Source of the DNA: Streptomyces sp. CB01373
GTDB lineage: Bacteria; Actinomycetota; Actinomycetes; Streptomycetales; Streptomycetaceae
NCBI RefSeq assembly: GCF_002803075.1
Contig: NZ_NNBK01000010.1
Location: 208,184-272,183, forward strand
Direction of reading: 5' to 3'
Length of the DNA stretch: 64,000 bases
Each line of letters begins with the position of its first letter. The stretch's first letter is position 1. The notes beneath the pieces are model-generated. The model did not search any database. It had not been told where the DNA came from and was given only the letters and a program-made list of their open reading frames with translations. Shown piece by piece: positions 55,945 to 63,716 of this stretch. A program made the position numbers and the translations under genes.

Positions 55945-56664
55945 TTACCCGAGCCTGGGGCGGACTCCGAGTACCGCGCTGCCGACGCGCACATGTGTCG
56001 CCCCGGCGGCCACGGCCTGTTCGAGGTCCCCGCTCATCCCTGCCGAGACCATGGTGGCAGCCGGATGGGCAGCGCGCAGGTCGGTCGACAAATCCATGAG
56101 GCGCTCGAACGCGGCCTGTTGCCGGCCGGCGTACTCCCCGGTCAGCGGGGCTACCGTCATCAGTCCGTCGAGGCGCAGCCCCTCGGAGCGGGCGACGAGG
56201 TCGGCCAACTCTTCGATTCCGCCGGGCCCCACACCCCCTCGCTCGCCGCGTCCGCTCTCCCCCGCGTCGAGTGCCACCTGGATGAGGCAGCCGAGCTCGC
56301 GCTCCGCCCGCACGGCCTCCCTGGAGAGCGCGGTGACGAGCCGGGAGCGGTCGAGCGACTGGACGACATCGGCGTAACCGACCACGGATCGCACTTTATT
56401 GGTCTGAAGTTGACCAACAAAATGCCACGTCAGGGGCAAATCGGCGCACTCGGCGGCCTTGGGCGCCGCCTCCTGGTCCCGGTTCTCGGCGGTGTGGCGC
56501 ACGCCGAGTTCCGACAGGATCCGCACATCCGATGCCGGGTACGTCTTGGTGACCACGATGAGGGTCACTTCCTCCCGTGCCCGGCCGGCGGCCGCGCACG
56601 CGGCGGCGATACGCCGCTCCACCTTCGCCAGGTTCGCGGCGAGTTCGTTCCTACGGTCCGTCAT
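55945..56664 (-). CDS. YggS family PLP homeostasis protein
   Basis: PLP-binding protein of the YggS/PROSC (PLPBP) family, 239 aa, without known enzymatic activity; it regulates pyridoxal phosphate supply. The PLP lysine lies in VTLIVVTKTYPASDVRIL. Further signatures are LTWHFVGQLQTNKVRSVVGY, the phosphate-binding SAGMSGDLEQAVAAGATHVR and VGSAVLGVR. One unusual change: the motif usually read GENRxQE appears as AENRDQEAAPKAAE. It starts 6 bp after pgeF. Confidence 0.93.
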   Translation of the reverse strand: MTDRRNELAANLAKVERRIAAACAAAGRAREEVTLIVVTKTYPASDVRILSELGVRHTAENRDQEAAPKAAECADLPLTWHFVGQLQTNKVRSVVGYADVVQSLDRSRLVTALSREAVRAERELGCLIQVALDAGESGRGERGGVGPGGIEELADLVARSEGLRLDGLMTVAPLTGEYAGRQQAAFERLMDLSTDLRAAHPAATMVSAGMSGDLEQAVAAGATHVRVGSAVLGVRPRLG

Positions 56665-56670
56665 GCCCCA

Positions 56671-57399
56671 TCAGTCCAGCCAGACATAGCCCGCGAGCCG
56701 ACCGGTGGTGCGGTCGCGGCGGTACGAGAAGTGATCGCCCGACTCCCGCGTGCACACCGGCGACTGCTCCCGGTCGTGCACCCCGAGGCGCTCGAGCTGC
56801 GCGTGCACGCCGGCGCTCACGTCGACGGCCGGCGTGCCCCAACTGGTCTCGGCGTACGCCGCCGGTTCGATCGCGGCCACCTCGGCGCGCAGGTCCTCCG
56901 GCACCTCGTAGCACCGGCCGCACACGGCGGGTCCGGTGCGGGCGGTGATGCGGTCCGGCCGGGCGCCGAGCGACTCCATCGCGTCGACCGCGGCCGGGAC
57001 GACCCCCTTGATCATGCCGGGCCGCCCGGCGTGGACGGCGGCGGCCACACCGGCCACCGGGTCGGCCAGCAGCACCGGAACGCAGTCGGCGGTGAGCACG
57101 GCGAGGGCGAGCCCGCGGGTCGCGGTCACCAGTCCGTCGACCGGCGGGGTGAGACGCGTGGTCCACGGCCCGTCGACCTCGGCGATGTCGTTGCCGTGCA
57201 CCTGGTTCATCCAGACCACCCGGTCCGGGTCGAGTCCGAGCGAGGTGGCGGCCAGGCCGCGGTTGGTGCGTACCGCGCCGGGGTCGTCGCCGACCGCGCC
57301 GCCGAGATTGAGCTCCTCGTACGGAACGGCGCTCACCCCGCCCCACCGGTCGGTGAAGGCGAAGTGCGCGCCGCTCACGGTGTCGCGCCCACCTATCAC
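56671..57399 (-). CDS. pgeF: Peptidoglycan editing factor PgeF (YfiH/laccase-domain)
   Basis: A 242-aa protein of the polyphenol-oxidase/YfiH family, now known as PgeF, a purine nucleoside or peptidoglycan-precursor editing hydrolase. The catalytic zinc ligands are the His of WMNQVHGNDIAEV, the Cys of VLTADCVPVLLAD and the His of AAVHAGRPGMIKGVV. GPAVCGRCYEVPEDLRAEV is also conserved. ATG at 57399 overlaps the ftsZ stop by 4 nt, so it is co-translated with FtsZ. A later GTG (57378) is possible. Confidence 0.92.
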   Translation of the reverse strand: MIGGRDTVSGAHFAFTDRWGGVSAVPYEELNLGGAVGDDPGAVRTNRGLAATSLGLDPDRVVWMNQVHGNDIAEVDGPWTTRLTPPVDGLVTATRGLALAVLTADCVPVLLADPVAGVAAAVHAGRPGMIKGVVPAAVDAMESLGARPDRITARTGPAVCGRCYEVPEDLRAEVAAIEPAAYAETSWGTPAVDVSAGVHAQLERLGVHDREQSPVCTRESGDHFSYRRDRTTGRLAGYVWLD

Positions 57400-58607
57400 T
57401 TGAGGAAGTCCGGTACGTCCAGCTCCTCGGCCGCGCTGTCGGAGTAGCTGCGCGGCGACGGCGTGACGGGCTGGGTCACCGGCGGAAGGTCCTGCACCGG
57501 CTCGGGGGCGACGGGCTCCGGCTCCTCCTTCGGCGTCACGCTGCCGAGCGAGCCGAAGGTCGGGCGGCTCTCGGGCTGCCGCACCGGGGTGGGCTCCTCG
57601 CGGCGGGCCGGGGGCGGGGCGGAGGCCGAACCGAGGACGTTGTCCCGGCGGGCCGGAGGCTGGCCGCCGTCGAAGCCAGCCGCGATCACGGTGACCCGGA
57701 CCTCGTCGCCGAGGGCGTCGTCGATGACCGCGCCGAAGATGATGTTGGCCTCGGGGTGCGCCGCCTCGCTGACGAGCTGGGCGGCCTCGTTGATCTCGAA
57801 CAGACCGAGGTCGCTGCCGCCGGAGATGGACAGGAGCACGCCCCGGGCGCCGTCGATGGAGGCCTCGAGGAGGGGAGAGGAGATCGCCATCTCGGCCGCG
57901 GCCACCGCGCGGTCGTCGCCGCGGGCCGAGCCGATGCCCATGAGTGCCGAGCCGGCCTCGGACATGACGGACTTGACGTCGGCGAAGTCGAGGTTGATCA
58001 GGCCGGGGGTGGTGATCAGGTCGGTGATGCCCTGCACACCGGACAGCAGCACCTGGTCCGCGGACTTGAACGCGTCGAGCACGCTGACCTGGCGGTCCGA
58101 GATGGACAGCAGCCGGTCGTTGGGGATGACGATGAGGGTGTCGACCTCTTCGCGGAGCTCGGCGATGCCGTCCTCGGCCTGGTTCGCGCGGCGCCGCCCC
58201 TCGAAGGTGAACGGGCGCGTGACCACGCCGATGGTGAGGGCGCCCAGCGAACGCGCGATGTTGGCCACGACGGGCGCGCCGCCGGTACCGGTGCCGCCGC
58301 CCTCGCCGGCCGTCACGAAGACCATGTCGGCCCCCTTGAGGACCTCCTCGATCTCCTCACGGTGGTCCTCGGCGGCCTTGCGGCCGACGGCCGGGTTGGC
58401 CCCGGCGCCGAGTCCGCGCGTGAGTTCGCGGCCGACATCGAGCTTGACGTCGGCGTCGCTCATCAACAGCGCCTGCGCGTCGGTGTTGATGGCGATGAAC
58501 TCGACGCCCTTGAGACCGACCTCGATCATCCGGTTGATGGCATTGACACCACCGCCGCCGACACCGATGACTTTGATGACTGCGAGGTAGTTCTGCGGTG
58601 CTGCCAC
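57396..58607 (-). CDS. ftsZ: Cell division protein FtsZ
   Basis: Tubulin-like GTPase that forms the Z-ring, 403 aa. Signatures are VIKVIGVGGGGVNAINRMI, the tubulin motif GGGTGTGGAPVVANIARSL, the T7 loop NLDFADVKSVMSEAGSALMG, and the conserved C-terminal peptide ELDVPDFLK that binds SepF. The linker before it is Pro/Glu-rich. GTG at 58607 follows GAGAGG. The 278-bp upstream gap holds the regulatory dyads described separately; the gene also lies in one strand block with ftsQ. Confidence 0.98.
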   Translation of the reverse strand: MAAPQNYLAVIKVIGVGGGGVNAINRMIEVGLKGVEFIAINTDAQALLMSDADVKLDVGRELTRGLGAGANPAVGRKAAEDHREEIEEVLKGADMVFVTAGEGGGTGTGGAPVVANIARSLGALTIGVVTRPFTFEGRRRANQAEDGIAELREEVDTLIVIPNDRLLSISDRQVSVLDAFKSADQVLLSGVQGITDLITTPGLINLDFADVKSVMSEAGSALMGIGSARGDDRAVAAAEMAISSPLLEASIDGARGVLLSISGGSDLGLFEINEAAQLVSEAAHPEANIIFGAVIDDALGDEVRVTVIAAGFDGGQPPARRDNVLGSASAPPPARREEPTPVRQPESRPTFGSLGSVTPKEEPEPVAPEPVQDLPPVTQPVTPSPRSYSDSAAEELDVPDFLK

Positions 58608-58704
58608 GTCGAAGGCCTCTCGCCTCGAGTTACGTGTCGCCGCCTCGCGGTCCTGCCGCGATCCGACGACTGATGCCGAATGGGACGGTCCGAACGCCGA
58701 CCCG

Positions 58705-58729
58705 AACCCTAACCCTGAAGTTTAGGGTT
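58705..58729. promoter_or_regulatory. AACCCTAA/TTAGGGTT dyad in the ftsZ leader
   Basis: Inverted repeat with 8-bp arms AACCCTAA and TTAGGGTT around a 9-bp centre, 98-122 bp upstream of the ftsZ start. It is AT-rich for this genome. It may be a promoter-associated operator or a leader-RNA hairpin. Confidence 0.45.
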
Positions 58730-58735
58730 ACCAGT

Positions 58736-58769
58736 GTGTCTGTTCCTTGAAGTCTTCGGAACAGGACAC
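58736..58769. promoter_or_regulatory. Paired GACAC motifs (candidate WhiA site) in the ftsZ promoter region
   Basis: GACAC occurs on the plus strand at 58765-58769 and on the minus strand at 58736-58740, within a larger dyad (GTGTCTGTTCC and GGAACAGGACAC, with GAAGTCTTC at the centre). GACAC is the core recognised by the sporulation activator WhiA, which is known to activate ftsZ in Streptomyces. Position, 129-162 bp upstream of the start, fits a developmental promoter. Confidence 0.55.
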
Positions 58770-58885
58770 TAAGTCGACAAGTGGCGCCCGTTCAACGAAC
58801 ACGCCGAACCTCCCGTTTTTCTTTTCACCCTATGTGATCAGCCATAGCGCCGCCCAACCAGGGTGTTGGCCTGCACAGATGTGCG

Positions 58886-59683
58886 TCAACTCCCCGATGA
58901 AGCCGGGGCGGTGGGAACCCTGACGTCGAAGTGCCGTGCCCCGGGGGACGCTTTCATCAGCGCGGCCAGGGTGCGGGCCTTCAGCCGGCCGTTCTCGCTG
59001 CTGCCCCAGGCGACGGTCCGGCCGCCGCTCAACTCCAGTGAGATGTCGTCGTAGGTACGGACCTTGACGACCCGGGTCTCATGGGCGACCACGGCGGGAA
59101 TCCGTCCGGCGACCGCGACCGCCTCGCGCACCAGCCGGTCCTCGCCGAAGCGGCGCAGGCTCGCGGCTGCCGCGCTGGAGCGGGAAAGTGACAATTCCAG
59201 CAGGGGCACACCTTTCGGCACCTGTGAAACCGTGGCGAACCGGACACCCTTCGCGTCCACTTCGACGAACTTCCCGCCCTTTTCCTCCACCATGACCGGA
59301 GTGCGCTCGACCACTTTCAACCCGATTCCGTGGGGCCATGAGCGCACCACGTCGACCGAGTCGATTCGGGGCAATTCACGGCGCAGCCGGGCCTCCACCG
59401 CATCGGTGTCGACGGAAATCAACTGCGTTCCGAGCCGCACTCCGGCGGCGGCCCGCACCTGAGCGGGCGTCAGGACCGTGGCACCGGAGACGGATACGTG
59501 CTCCACCCGCGTCCACCGCGAGCCGTACAGCACCCACAGGGAGCCGGCACAGAGGCAGACCAGGGCCAGCGAAAGGATGATGATCGTACGAGGGCGCAGC
59601 CGTCTCAGCCGGCGGACCAGAGGCGGGCCGGACGACGACTCCTGCTGGCGTTCACCGCGCTCCGCGGTCGTCGCTCCGGCCAC
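58886..59683 (-). CDS. ftsQ: Cell division protein FtsQ
   Basis: Bitopic divisome protein, 265 aa: cytosolic basic N-terminus (PPLVRRLRRLRPRTIIIL), one transmembrane helix (IIILSLALVCLCAGSLWVLY), then the POTRA domain (VEHVSVSGATVLTPAQVRAA, GTQLISVDTDAVEARLRREL, PRIDSVDVVRSWPHGIGLKV) and the beta domain (VVERTPVMVEEKGGKFVEVD). It links FtsW/FtsI with FtsL/DivIC. GTG at 59683; 28 bp after murG. Confidence 0.95.
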   Translation of the reverse strand: MAGATTAERGERQQESSSGPPLVRRLRRLRPRTIIILSLALVCLCAGSLWVLYGSRWTRVEHVSVSGATVLTPAQVRAAAGVRLGTQLISVDTDAVEARLRRELPRIDSVDVVRSWPHGIGLKVVERTPVMVEEKGGKFVEVDAKGVRFATVSQVPKGVPLLELSLSRSSAAAASLRRFGEDRLVREAVAVAGRIPAVVAHETRVVKVRTYDDISLELSGGRTVAWGSSENGRLKARTLAALMKASPGARHFDVRVPTAPASSGS

Positions 59684-59711
59684 GCTCTCAAGCCCTTCCG
59701 TGCATACGGTC

Positions 59712-60800
59712 CTAACGGTGCGAGGCGATGGCCTCGTACACCATGCCGACGAGCAGCTCGTCGGCGTCCCGGCGGCCGAACTCCCCGGCGGCGCGGGACA
59801 TCTGGTACAGCCGGTGCGGATCGGCGAGCACGGGCAGGACGTTCTGCTGCAGCCACTCGGGGGTGAGCTCCGCGTCGTCGACCAGCAGTCCGCCGCCGGC
59901 CTTGACCACCGGCTGGGCGTTCAGCCGCTGTTCACCGTTGCCGATGGGCAGCGGGACGTAGGCGGCCGGGAGCCCGACGGCGGAGAGTTCGGCGACGGTC
60001 ATCGCGCCGGCGCGGCAGAGCATCATGTCGGCCGCGGCGTACGCGAGGTCCATGCGATCAAGGTAACTTACCGGGATGTAGGGCGGCATTCCCGGCATCT
60101 GCTGCACCTGCGGCAGGTCGTTCTTCGGGCCGACCGCGTGCAGGATCTGGATGCCGGCCTGCTGGAGCCAGGGCGCGACCTGCTGGACCACCTCGTTGAG
60201 GCGGCGGGCGCCCTGTGAGCCGCCGGAGACCAGCAGGGTGGGCAGGTTCGGGTCGAGCCCGAACGCCGCGCGGGCCTCGGGGCGCATGGCCGCCCGGTCC
60301 AGGGTCGCGATGGCGCGGCGCAGCGGGATGCCGATGTAGCGGGCACCGCGCAGCTTGCTGTCGGGCGTGGAGACGGCGACCTGTGCGGCGTACCGCGAAC
60401 CGATCTTGTTGGCCAGGCCCGGCCGGGCGTTGGCCTCGTGGATGACGATGGGCACACCGAGCCGCTTGGCGGCCAGGTAGCCGGGCAGGGCGACGTAGCC
60501 GCCGAATCCGACCACGGCGTCCGCCTTGGTGCGCTCCATGATCTGCTCGGCCGCCTTGATCGTGCCGCGCAGCCGTCCCGGAACGGTGATCAGCTCCGGG
60601 GTGGGTTTGCGCGGCAGCGGCACCGCCGGGATGAGCGCGAGCTCGTAGCCCCGCTCGGGTACGAGCCGGGTCTCCAGGCCGCGCTCCGTGCCCAGGGCCG
60701 TGATCCCCACGGTCGGGTCCTGCCTGCGCAGGGCGTCCGCGAGGGCGAGCGCGGGCTCGATGTGGCCCGCGGTACCTCCGCCGGCGAGTACGACATGCAC
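59712..60800 (-). CDS. murG: UDP-GlcNAc:undecaprenyl-PP-MurNAc-pentapeptide transferase (lipid II synthase)
   Basis: Peripheral membrane glycosyltransferase (GT28) converting lipid I to lipid II, 362 aa. The N-terminal GGGTAGH motif is in HVVLAGGGTAGHIEPALALA, and the UDP-GlcNAc-binding C-domain shows VSGGSQGARRLNEVV, DLAYAAADMMLCRAGAMTVA, ELSAVGLPAAYVPLPIG and the QRLNAQPVVKAGGGLLV loop. The GTG at 60800 starts directly with the conserved strand and has GGAGAG upstream; only 6 bp separate it from ftsW. Confidence 0.97.
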   Translation of the reverse strand: MHVVLAGGGTAGHIEPALALADALRRQDPTVGITALGTERGLETRLVPERGYELALIPAVPLPRKPTPELITVPGRLRGTIKAAEQIMERTKADAVVGFGGYVALPGYLAAKRLGVPIVIHEANARPGLANKIGSRYAAQVAVSTPDSKLRGARYIGIPLRRAIATLDRAAMRPEARAAFGLDPNLPTLLVSGGSQGARRLNEVVQQVAPWLQQAGIQILHAVGPKNDLPQVQQMPGMPPYIPVSYLDRMDLAYAAADMMLCRAGAMTVAELSAVGLPAAYVPLPIGNGEQRLNAQPVVKAGGGLLVDDAELTPEWLQQNVLPVLADPHRLYQMSRAAGEFGRRDADELLVGMVYEAIASHR

Positions 60801-60806
60801 CGAAAT

Positions 60807-62192
60807 TCACCGCTCTCCGGACGAACGCGCCGCCGAGGCGCGCCGTCGCATCGTGTTCCATCTCCGAGGCTCGCGACCGGATCCACGGTCGGATCTCCGG
60901 CCGGGCGCGGAGCCTCCTGCCCGCTTTCTACCAAAGCGAGGTTGCCGCATGGCAAGCGCCGCCCGCGCAGCGGGCTCGTCACGCGCGAAGGCGATCAGCA
61001 GCCCGATGGCGAACATGGTCGGCAGCAGGGCGGATCCTCCGTAGGAGAACAGCGGGAGCGGGACGCCGGCGATCGGCAGCAGACCGAGCACCGCACCGAT
61101 GTTGATCACCGCCTGCACGGTGATCCAGGTGGTCACGCCTCCCGCGGCATACCTCACGAAGGGGTCCTCCGTGCGTCCGGCCACGCGGATGCCCGCATAG
61201 CCTAGAGCGGCGAACAGGGCGAGCACCGACAGCGTCCCCGCGAGACCCAGTTCCTCGCCGGTGACGGCGAAGATGAAGTCGGTGTGGGCTTCGGGGAGTT
61301 GCCCCCATTTCTCCACACTGGCACCGAGTCCGGAACCGAACAGCCCGCCGGAGGCCAGAGCGTAGATGCCGTGCACCGCCTGCCAGCACTTGGTCGCGTC
61401 GCTCGAGCCGACGCAGGCGAACCGGCCGAGGCGGTTGGCGCTCGTCTGGATCAGCAGGAAGCCGATCACCCCGGCGAACGACAGCACCCCCACGAAGAGC
61501 CGGGTGGGCGCCCCCGCCAGCCACAGCAGGCCGAACAGGATCGCGGTGAGGATGATCGCGGTACCCATGTCGCCGCCGAGCATGATCAGCCCGAGCAGCA
61601 TGAAGGCGACCGGGACGAGCGGCACCAGCATGTGCTTCCACTGGGTCAGCAGCCGCTTGTCCTGTTTGCGCGCGATGAGGTCGGCGCCCCACAGCACCAG
61701 CGCCAGCTTGCCGATCTCGCTGGGCTGGATCTGGAAGGAGCCGCCCAGCGCGATCCAGTTCTGGTTGCCGTTGACCGCCATCCCTATCCCCGGCACCTGC
61801 ACCAGCGCCATGAGGACCACCGCGCCCGCCAGGATCGGGTAGGCCAGTGCCCGGTGCAGCCTGACCGGCATCCGGGCGGCGAGCAGCAGCAGCCCGGCGC
61901 CGATCGCGGCCGCGAGGAGCTGTTTACGGAAGAAGTACGAGCCCGGCAGCGCCTTCTGCAGCGCGGTGATCTGGGAGGCCGAGTAGACCATCACCAGACC
62001 CAGCACGGTGAGCAGCAGGCTGCCGCCGAGGATCAGGTAGTAGGCGGTCAGCGGCCGGTCCCAGGCCCGGCGCGCGCGGACGACCAGGCTCGCCACGGAG
62101 CGCCCGCCCGGAGGCCGGCCGGGCGCCGGCCGCCGGACGGCCCGCTGCACGGGCGGGCGGCCGGTACGGCTGCTGCCGGGGCTACCGGGCAT
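60807..62192 (-). CDS. ftsW: FtsW, SEDS peptidoglycan glycosyltransferase
   Basis: Ten-helix SEDS-family polymerase of septal peptidoglycan, 461 aa. Features are LTVLGLVMVYSASQITALQK, WIALGGSFQIQPSEIGKLAL, the conserved QLPEAHTDFIFAVTGEELGL (catalytic-region acids), and LGLLPIAGVPLPLFSYGGSA near the last helices. N- and C-terminal cytosolic tails are basic and disordered (RRPAPGRPPGGR; RKRAGGSAPGRRSDRGS). It works with a class B PBP (FtsI) encoded outside the window. No murC lies between ftsW and ftsQ. Confidence 0.96.
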   Translation of the reverse strand: MPGSPGSSRTGRPPVQRAVRRPAPGRPPGGRSVASLVVRARRAWDRPLTAYYLILGGSLLLTVLGLVMVYSASQITALQKALPGSYFFRKQLLAAAIGAGLLLLAARMPVRLHRALAYPILAGAVVLMALVQVPGIGMAVNGNQNWIALGGSFQIQPSEIGKLALVLWGADLIARKQDKRLLTQWKHMLVPLVPVAFMLLGLIMLGGDMGTAIILTAILFGLLWLAGAPTRLFVGVLSFAGVIGFLLIQTSANRLGRFACVGSSDATKCWQAVHGIYALASGGLFGSGLGASVEKWGQLPEAHTDFIFAVTGEELGLAGTLSVLALFAALGYAGIRVAGRTEDPFVRYAAGGVTTWITVQAVINIGAVLGLLPIAGVPLPLFSYGGSALLPTMFAIGLLIAFARDEPAARAALAMRQPRFGRKRAGGSAPGRRSDRGSGREPRRWNTMRRRASAARSSGER

Positions 62193-62288
62193 CGGGTCCT
62201 CCGCTGTACGTCGGCCGCGCGAGTACGGCTCGGCTCACGGGTCCCACGCCTCCCTCCCGAGGTCGCCCGGCAGCGGGGGCGGCCGGGA

Positions 62289-63716
62289 TCAGGCGCCGAG
62301 TCCGGATACGGCCTCCGCGAACGCCTCGCCACGCCTGTTGTAGTTGGCGAACATGTCCATGGAGGCGCAGGCCGGGGCCAGCAGTACCGTGTCGCCGGGC
62401 CGTGCGAGCCGCCGCGCCTCCTGGACGGCCTGGAGCATCGCCCCAGTGTCGGTCCGGTCGAGGTCGACGACGGGTACCTCCGGGGCGTGTCGCGCGAGGG
62501 CCTCACGGATGAGCGCGCGATCGGCTCCGATGAGGACGACGCCGCGCAGCCGCTTCGCCGAGTTCGCGACCAGCTCGTCGAAGGTCGCGCCCTTCGCCAG
62601 ACCGCCCGCGATCCACACGATCGACTCATAGGCCGCCAACGAGGCCTGCGCCGCGTGGGTGTTGGTGGCCTTGGAGTCGTCGACGTAGGCCACGCCGTCC
62701 ACGTCGGCCACGTGCGCGATGCGGTGGGCGTCCGGGGTGAAGGCCCGCAGGCCGTCCCGGACGGCCTGCGCCGGGACGCCGAAGGCGCGTGCCAGGGCCG
62801 CCGCGGCGAGGGCGTTGGCGATGTTGTGCGGGGCGGGCGGAACGACGTCGGAGACCTCGGCGAGCTCCTGGGCGTTCTTCTGCCGGTTCTCGACGAAGGC
62901 GCGGTCGACGAGGATGCCGTCCACGACGCCGAGTTGGGAGGGGCCTGGCGTGCCGAGCGTGAACCCGACGGCTCGGCAGCCCTCCTCGACGTCCGCCTCG
63001 CGCACCAGGTCCTCGGTCGCCCTGTCGGCCACGTTGTAGACGCAGGCGACGCGATTGCCCTCGTAGATACGGCCCTTGTCGGCCGCGTAGGCCTCCATGG
63101 AGCCGTGCCAGTCGAGGTGGTCGGGGGCGAGGTTGAGGACGGCGGCGGAGTGGGCGCGCAGCGAGGGCGCCCAGTGGAGCTGGTAGCTCGACAGCTCCAC
63201 CGCCAGGACGTCATAGGGCTCGTCGCCGAGCACGGCGTCCAGCAGGGAGACGCCGATGTTGCCGACGGCCGCCGTGCGCAGGCCCGCCGCCTTCAGGATG
63301 GAGGCGAGCATCTGCACGGTGGTGGTCTTGCCGTTGGTGCCGGTCACTGCGAGCCATGGGGCTGCTTTTCTGCCGTCCCGGCCGCGCAGCCGCCAGGCGA
63401 GTTCGACGTCCCCCCAGACGGGTACGCCGGCCTGCCCGGCGGCGCGGAAGAGCGGCTTGTCCGGCCGCCAGCCGGGCGCGGTGACGATCAGCTCGGTGCC
63501 CTTGGGCAGGGTGTCCCCGTCACCGAGGCGCACGGTGACCCCGAGGGCCTCCAGCTCGGCCGCCTGGGCCCGGGCGCGCTCGTCGTCGCCGTCGTTGACG
63601 ACGGTGACGTGCGCGCCGAGGCCGTGCAGGACCCTGGCCGCCGGGACACCGGACACTCCGAGTCCCGCGACGGTGACGTTCTTTCCCTGCCAGTCGGTCA
63701 CTTGTCCGCTGCCCAT
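62289..63716 (-). CDS. murD: UDP-N-acetylmuramoylalanine--D-glutamate ligase
   Basis: Mur ligase adding D-Glu to UDP-MurNAc-L-Ala, 475 aa. The ATP loop is WLAVTGTNGKTTTVQMLASI. The Rossmann-like N-domain begins KNVTVAGLGVSGVPAARVLH; the central domain shows VAVELSSYQLHWAPSLRAHS, NLAPDHLDWHGSMEAYAADK and HNIANALAAAALARAFG; the C-domain has VDDSKATNTHAAQASLAAYE and VLLAPACASMDMFANYNRRG. Start could be ATG at 63716, overlapping mraY by 19 nt, or GTG at 63701, which overlaps the mraY stop by 4 nt; the longer is given. A 96-bp gap follows before ftsW. Confidence 0.96.
   Translation of the reverse strand: MGSGQVTDWQGKNVTVAGLGVSGVPAARVLHGLGAHVTVVNDGDDERARAQAAELEALGVTVRLGDGDTLPKGTELIVTAPGWRPDKPLFRAAGQAGVPVWGDVELAWRLRGRDGRKAAPWLAVTGTNGKTTTVQMLASILKAAGLRTAAVGNIGVSLLDAVLGDEPYDVLAVELSSYQLHWAPSLRAHSAAVLNLAPDHLDWHGSMEAYAADKGRIYEGNRVACVYNVADRATEDLVREADVEEGCRAVGFTLGTPGPSQLGVVDGILVDRAFVENRQKNAQELAEVSDVVPPAPHNIANALAAAALARAFGVPAQAVRDGLRAFTPDAHRIAHVADVDGVAYVDDSKATNTHAAQASLAAYESIVWIAGGLAKGATFDELVANSAKRLRGVVLIGADRALIREALARHAPEVPVVDLDRTDTGAMLQAVQEARRLARPGDTVLLAPACASMDMFANYNRRGEAFAEAVSGLGA

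Noticed and set aside
56812..56890. GGTTCGATC-like stretch checked as a tRNA T-arm
   Set aside because: It is within pgeF coding sequence and no acceptor or D-arm partner is found. No tRNA, rRNA or CRISPR array was seen elsewhere in the window.
58705..58729. AACCCTAACCCT / TTAGGGTT resembling a telomeric repeat
   Set aside because: Only two units, inside a bacterial promoter region; Streptomyces telomeres are palindromic ends of another kind. It was kept only as an inverted repeat.
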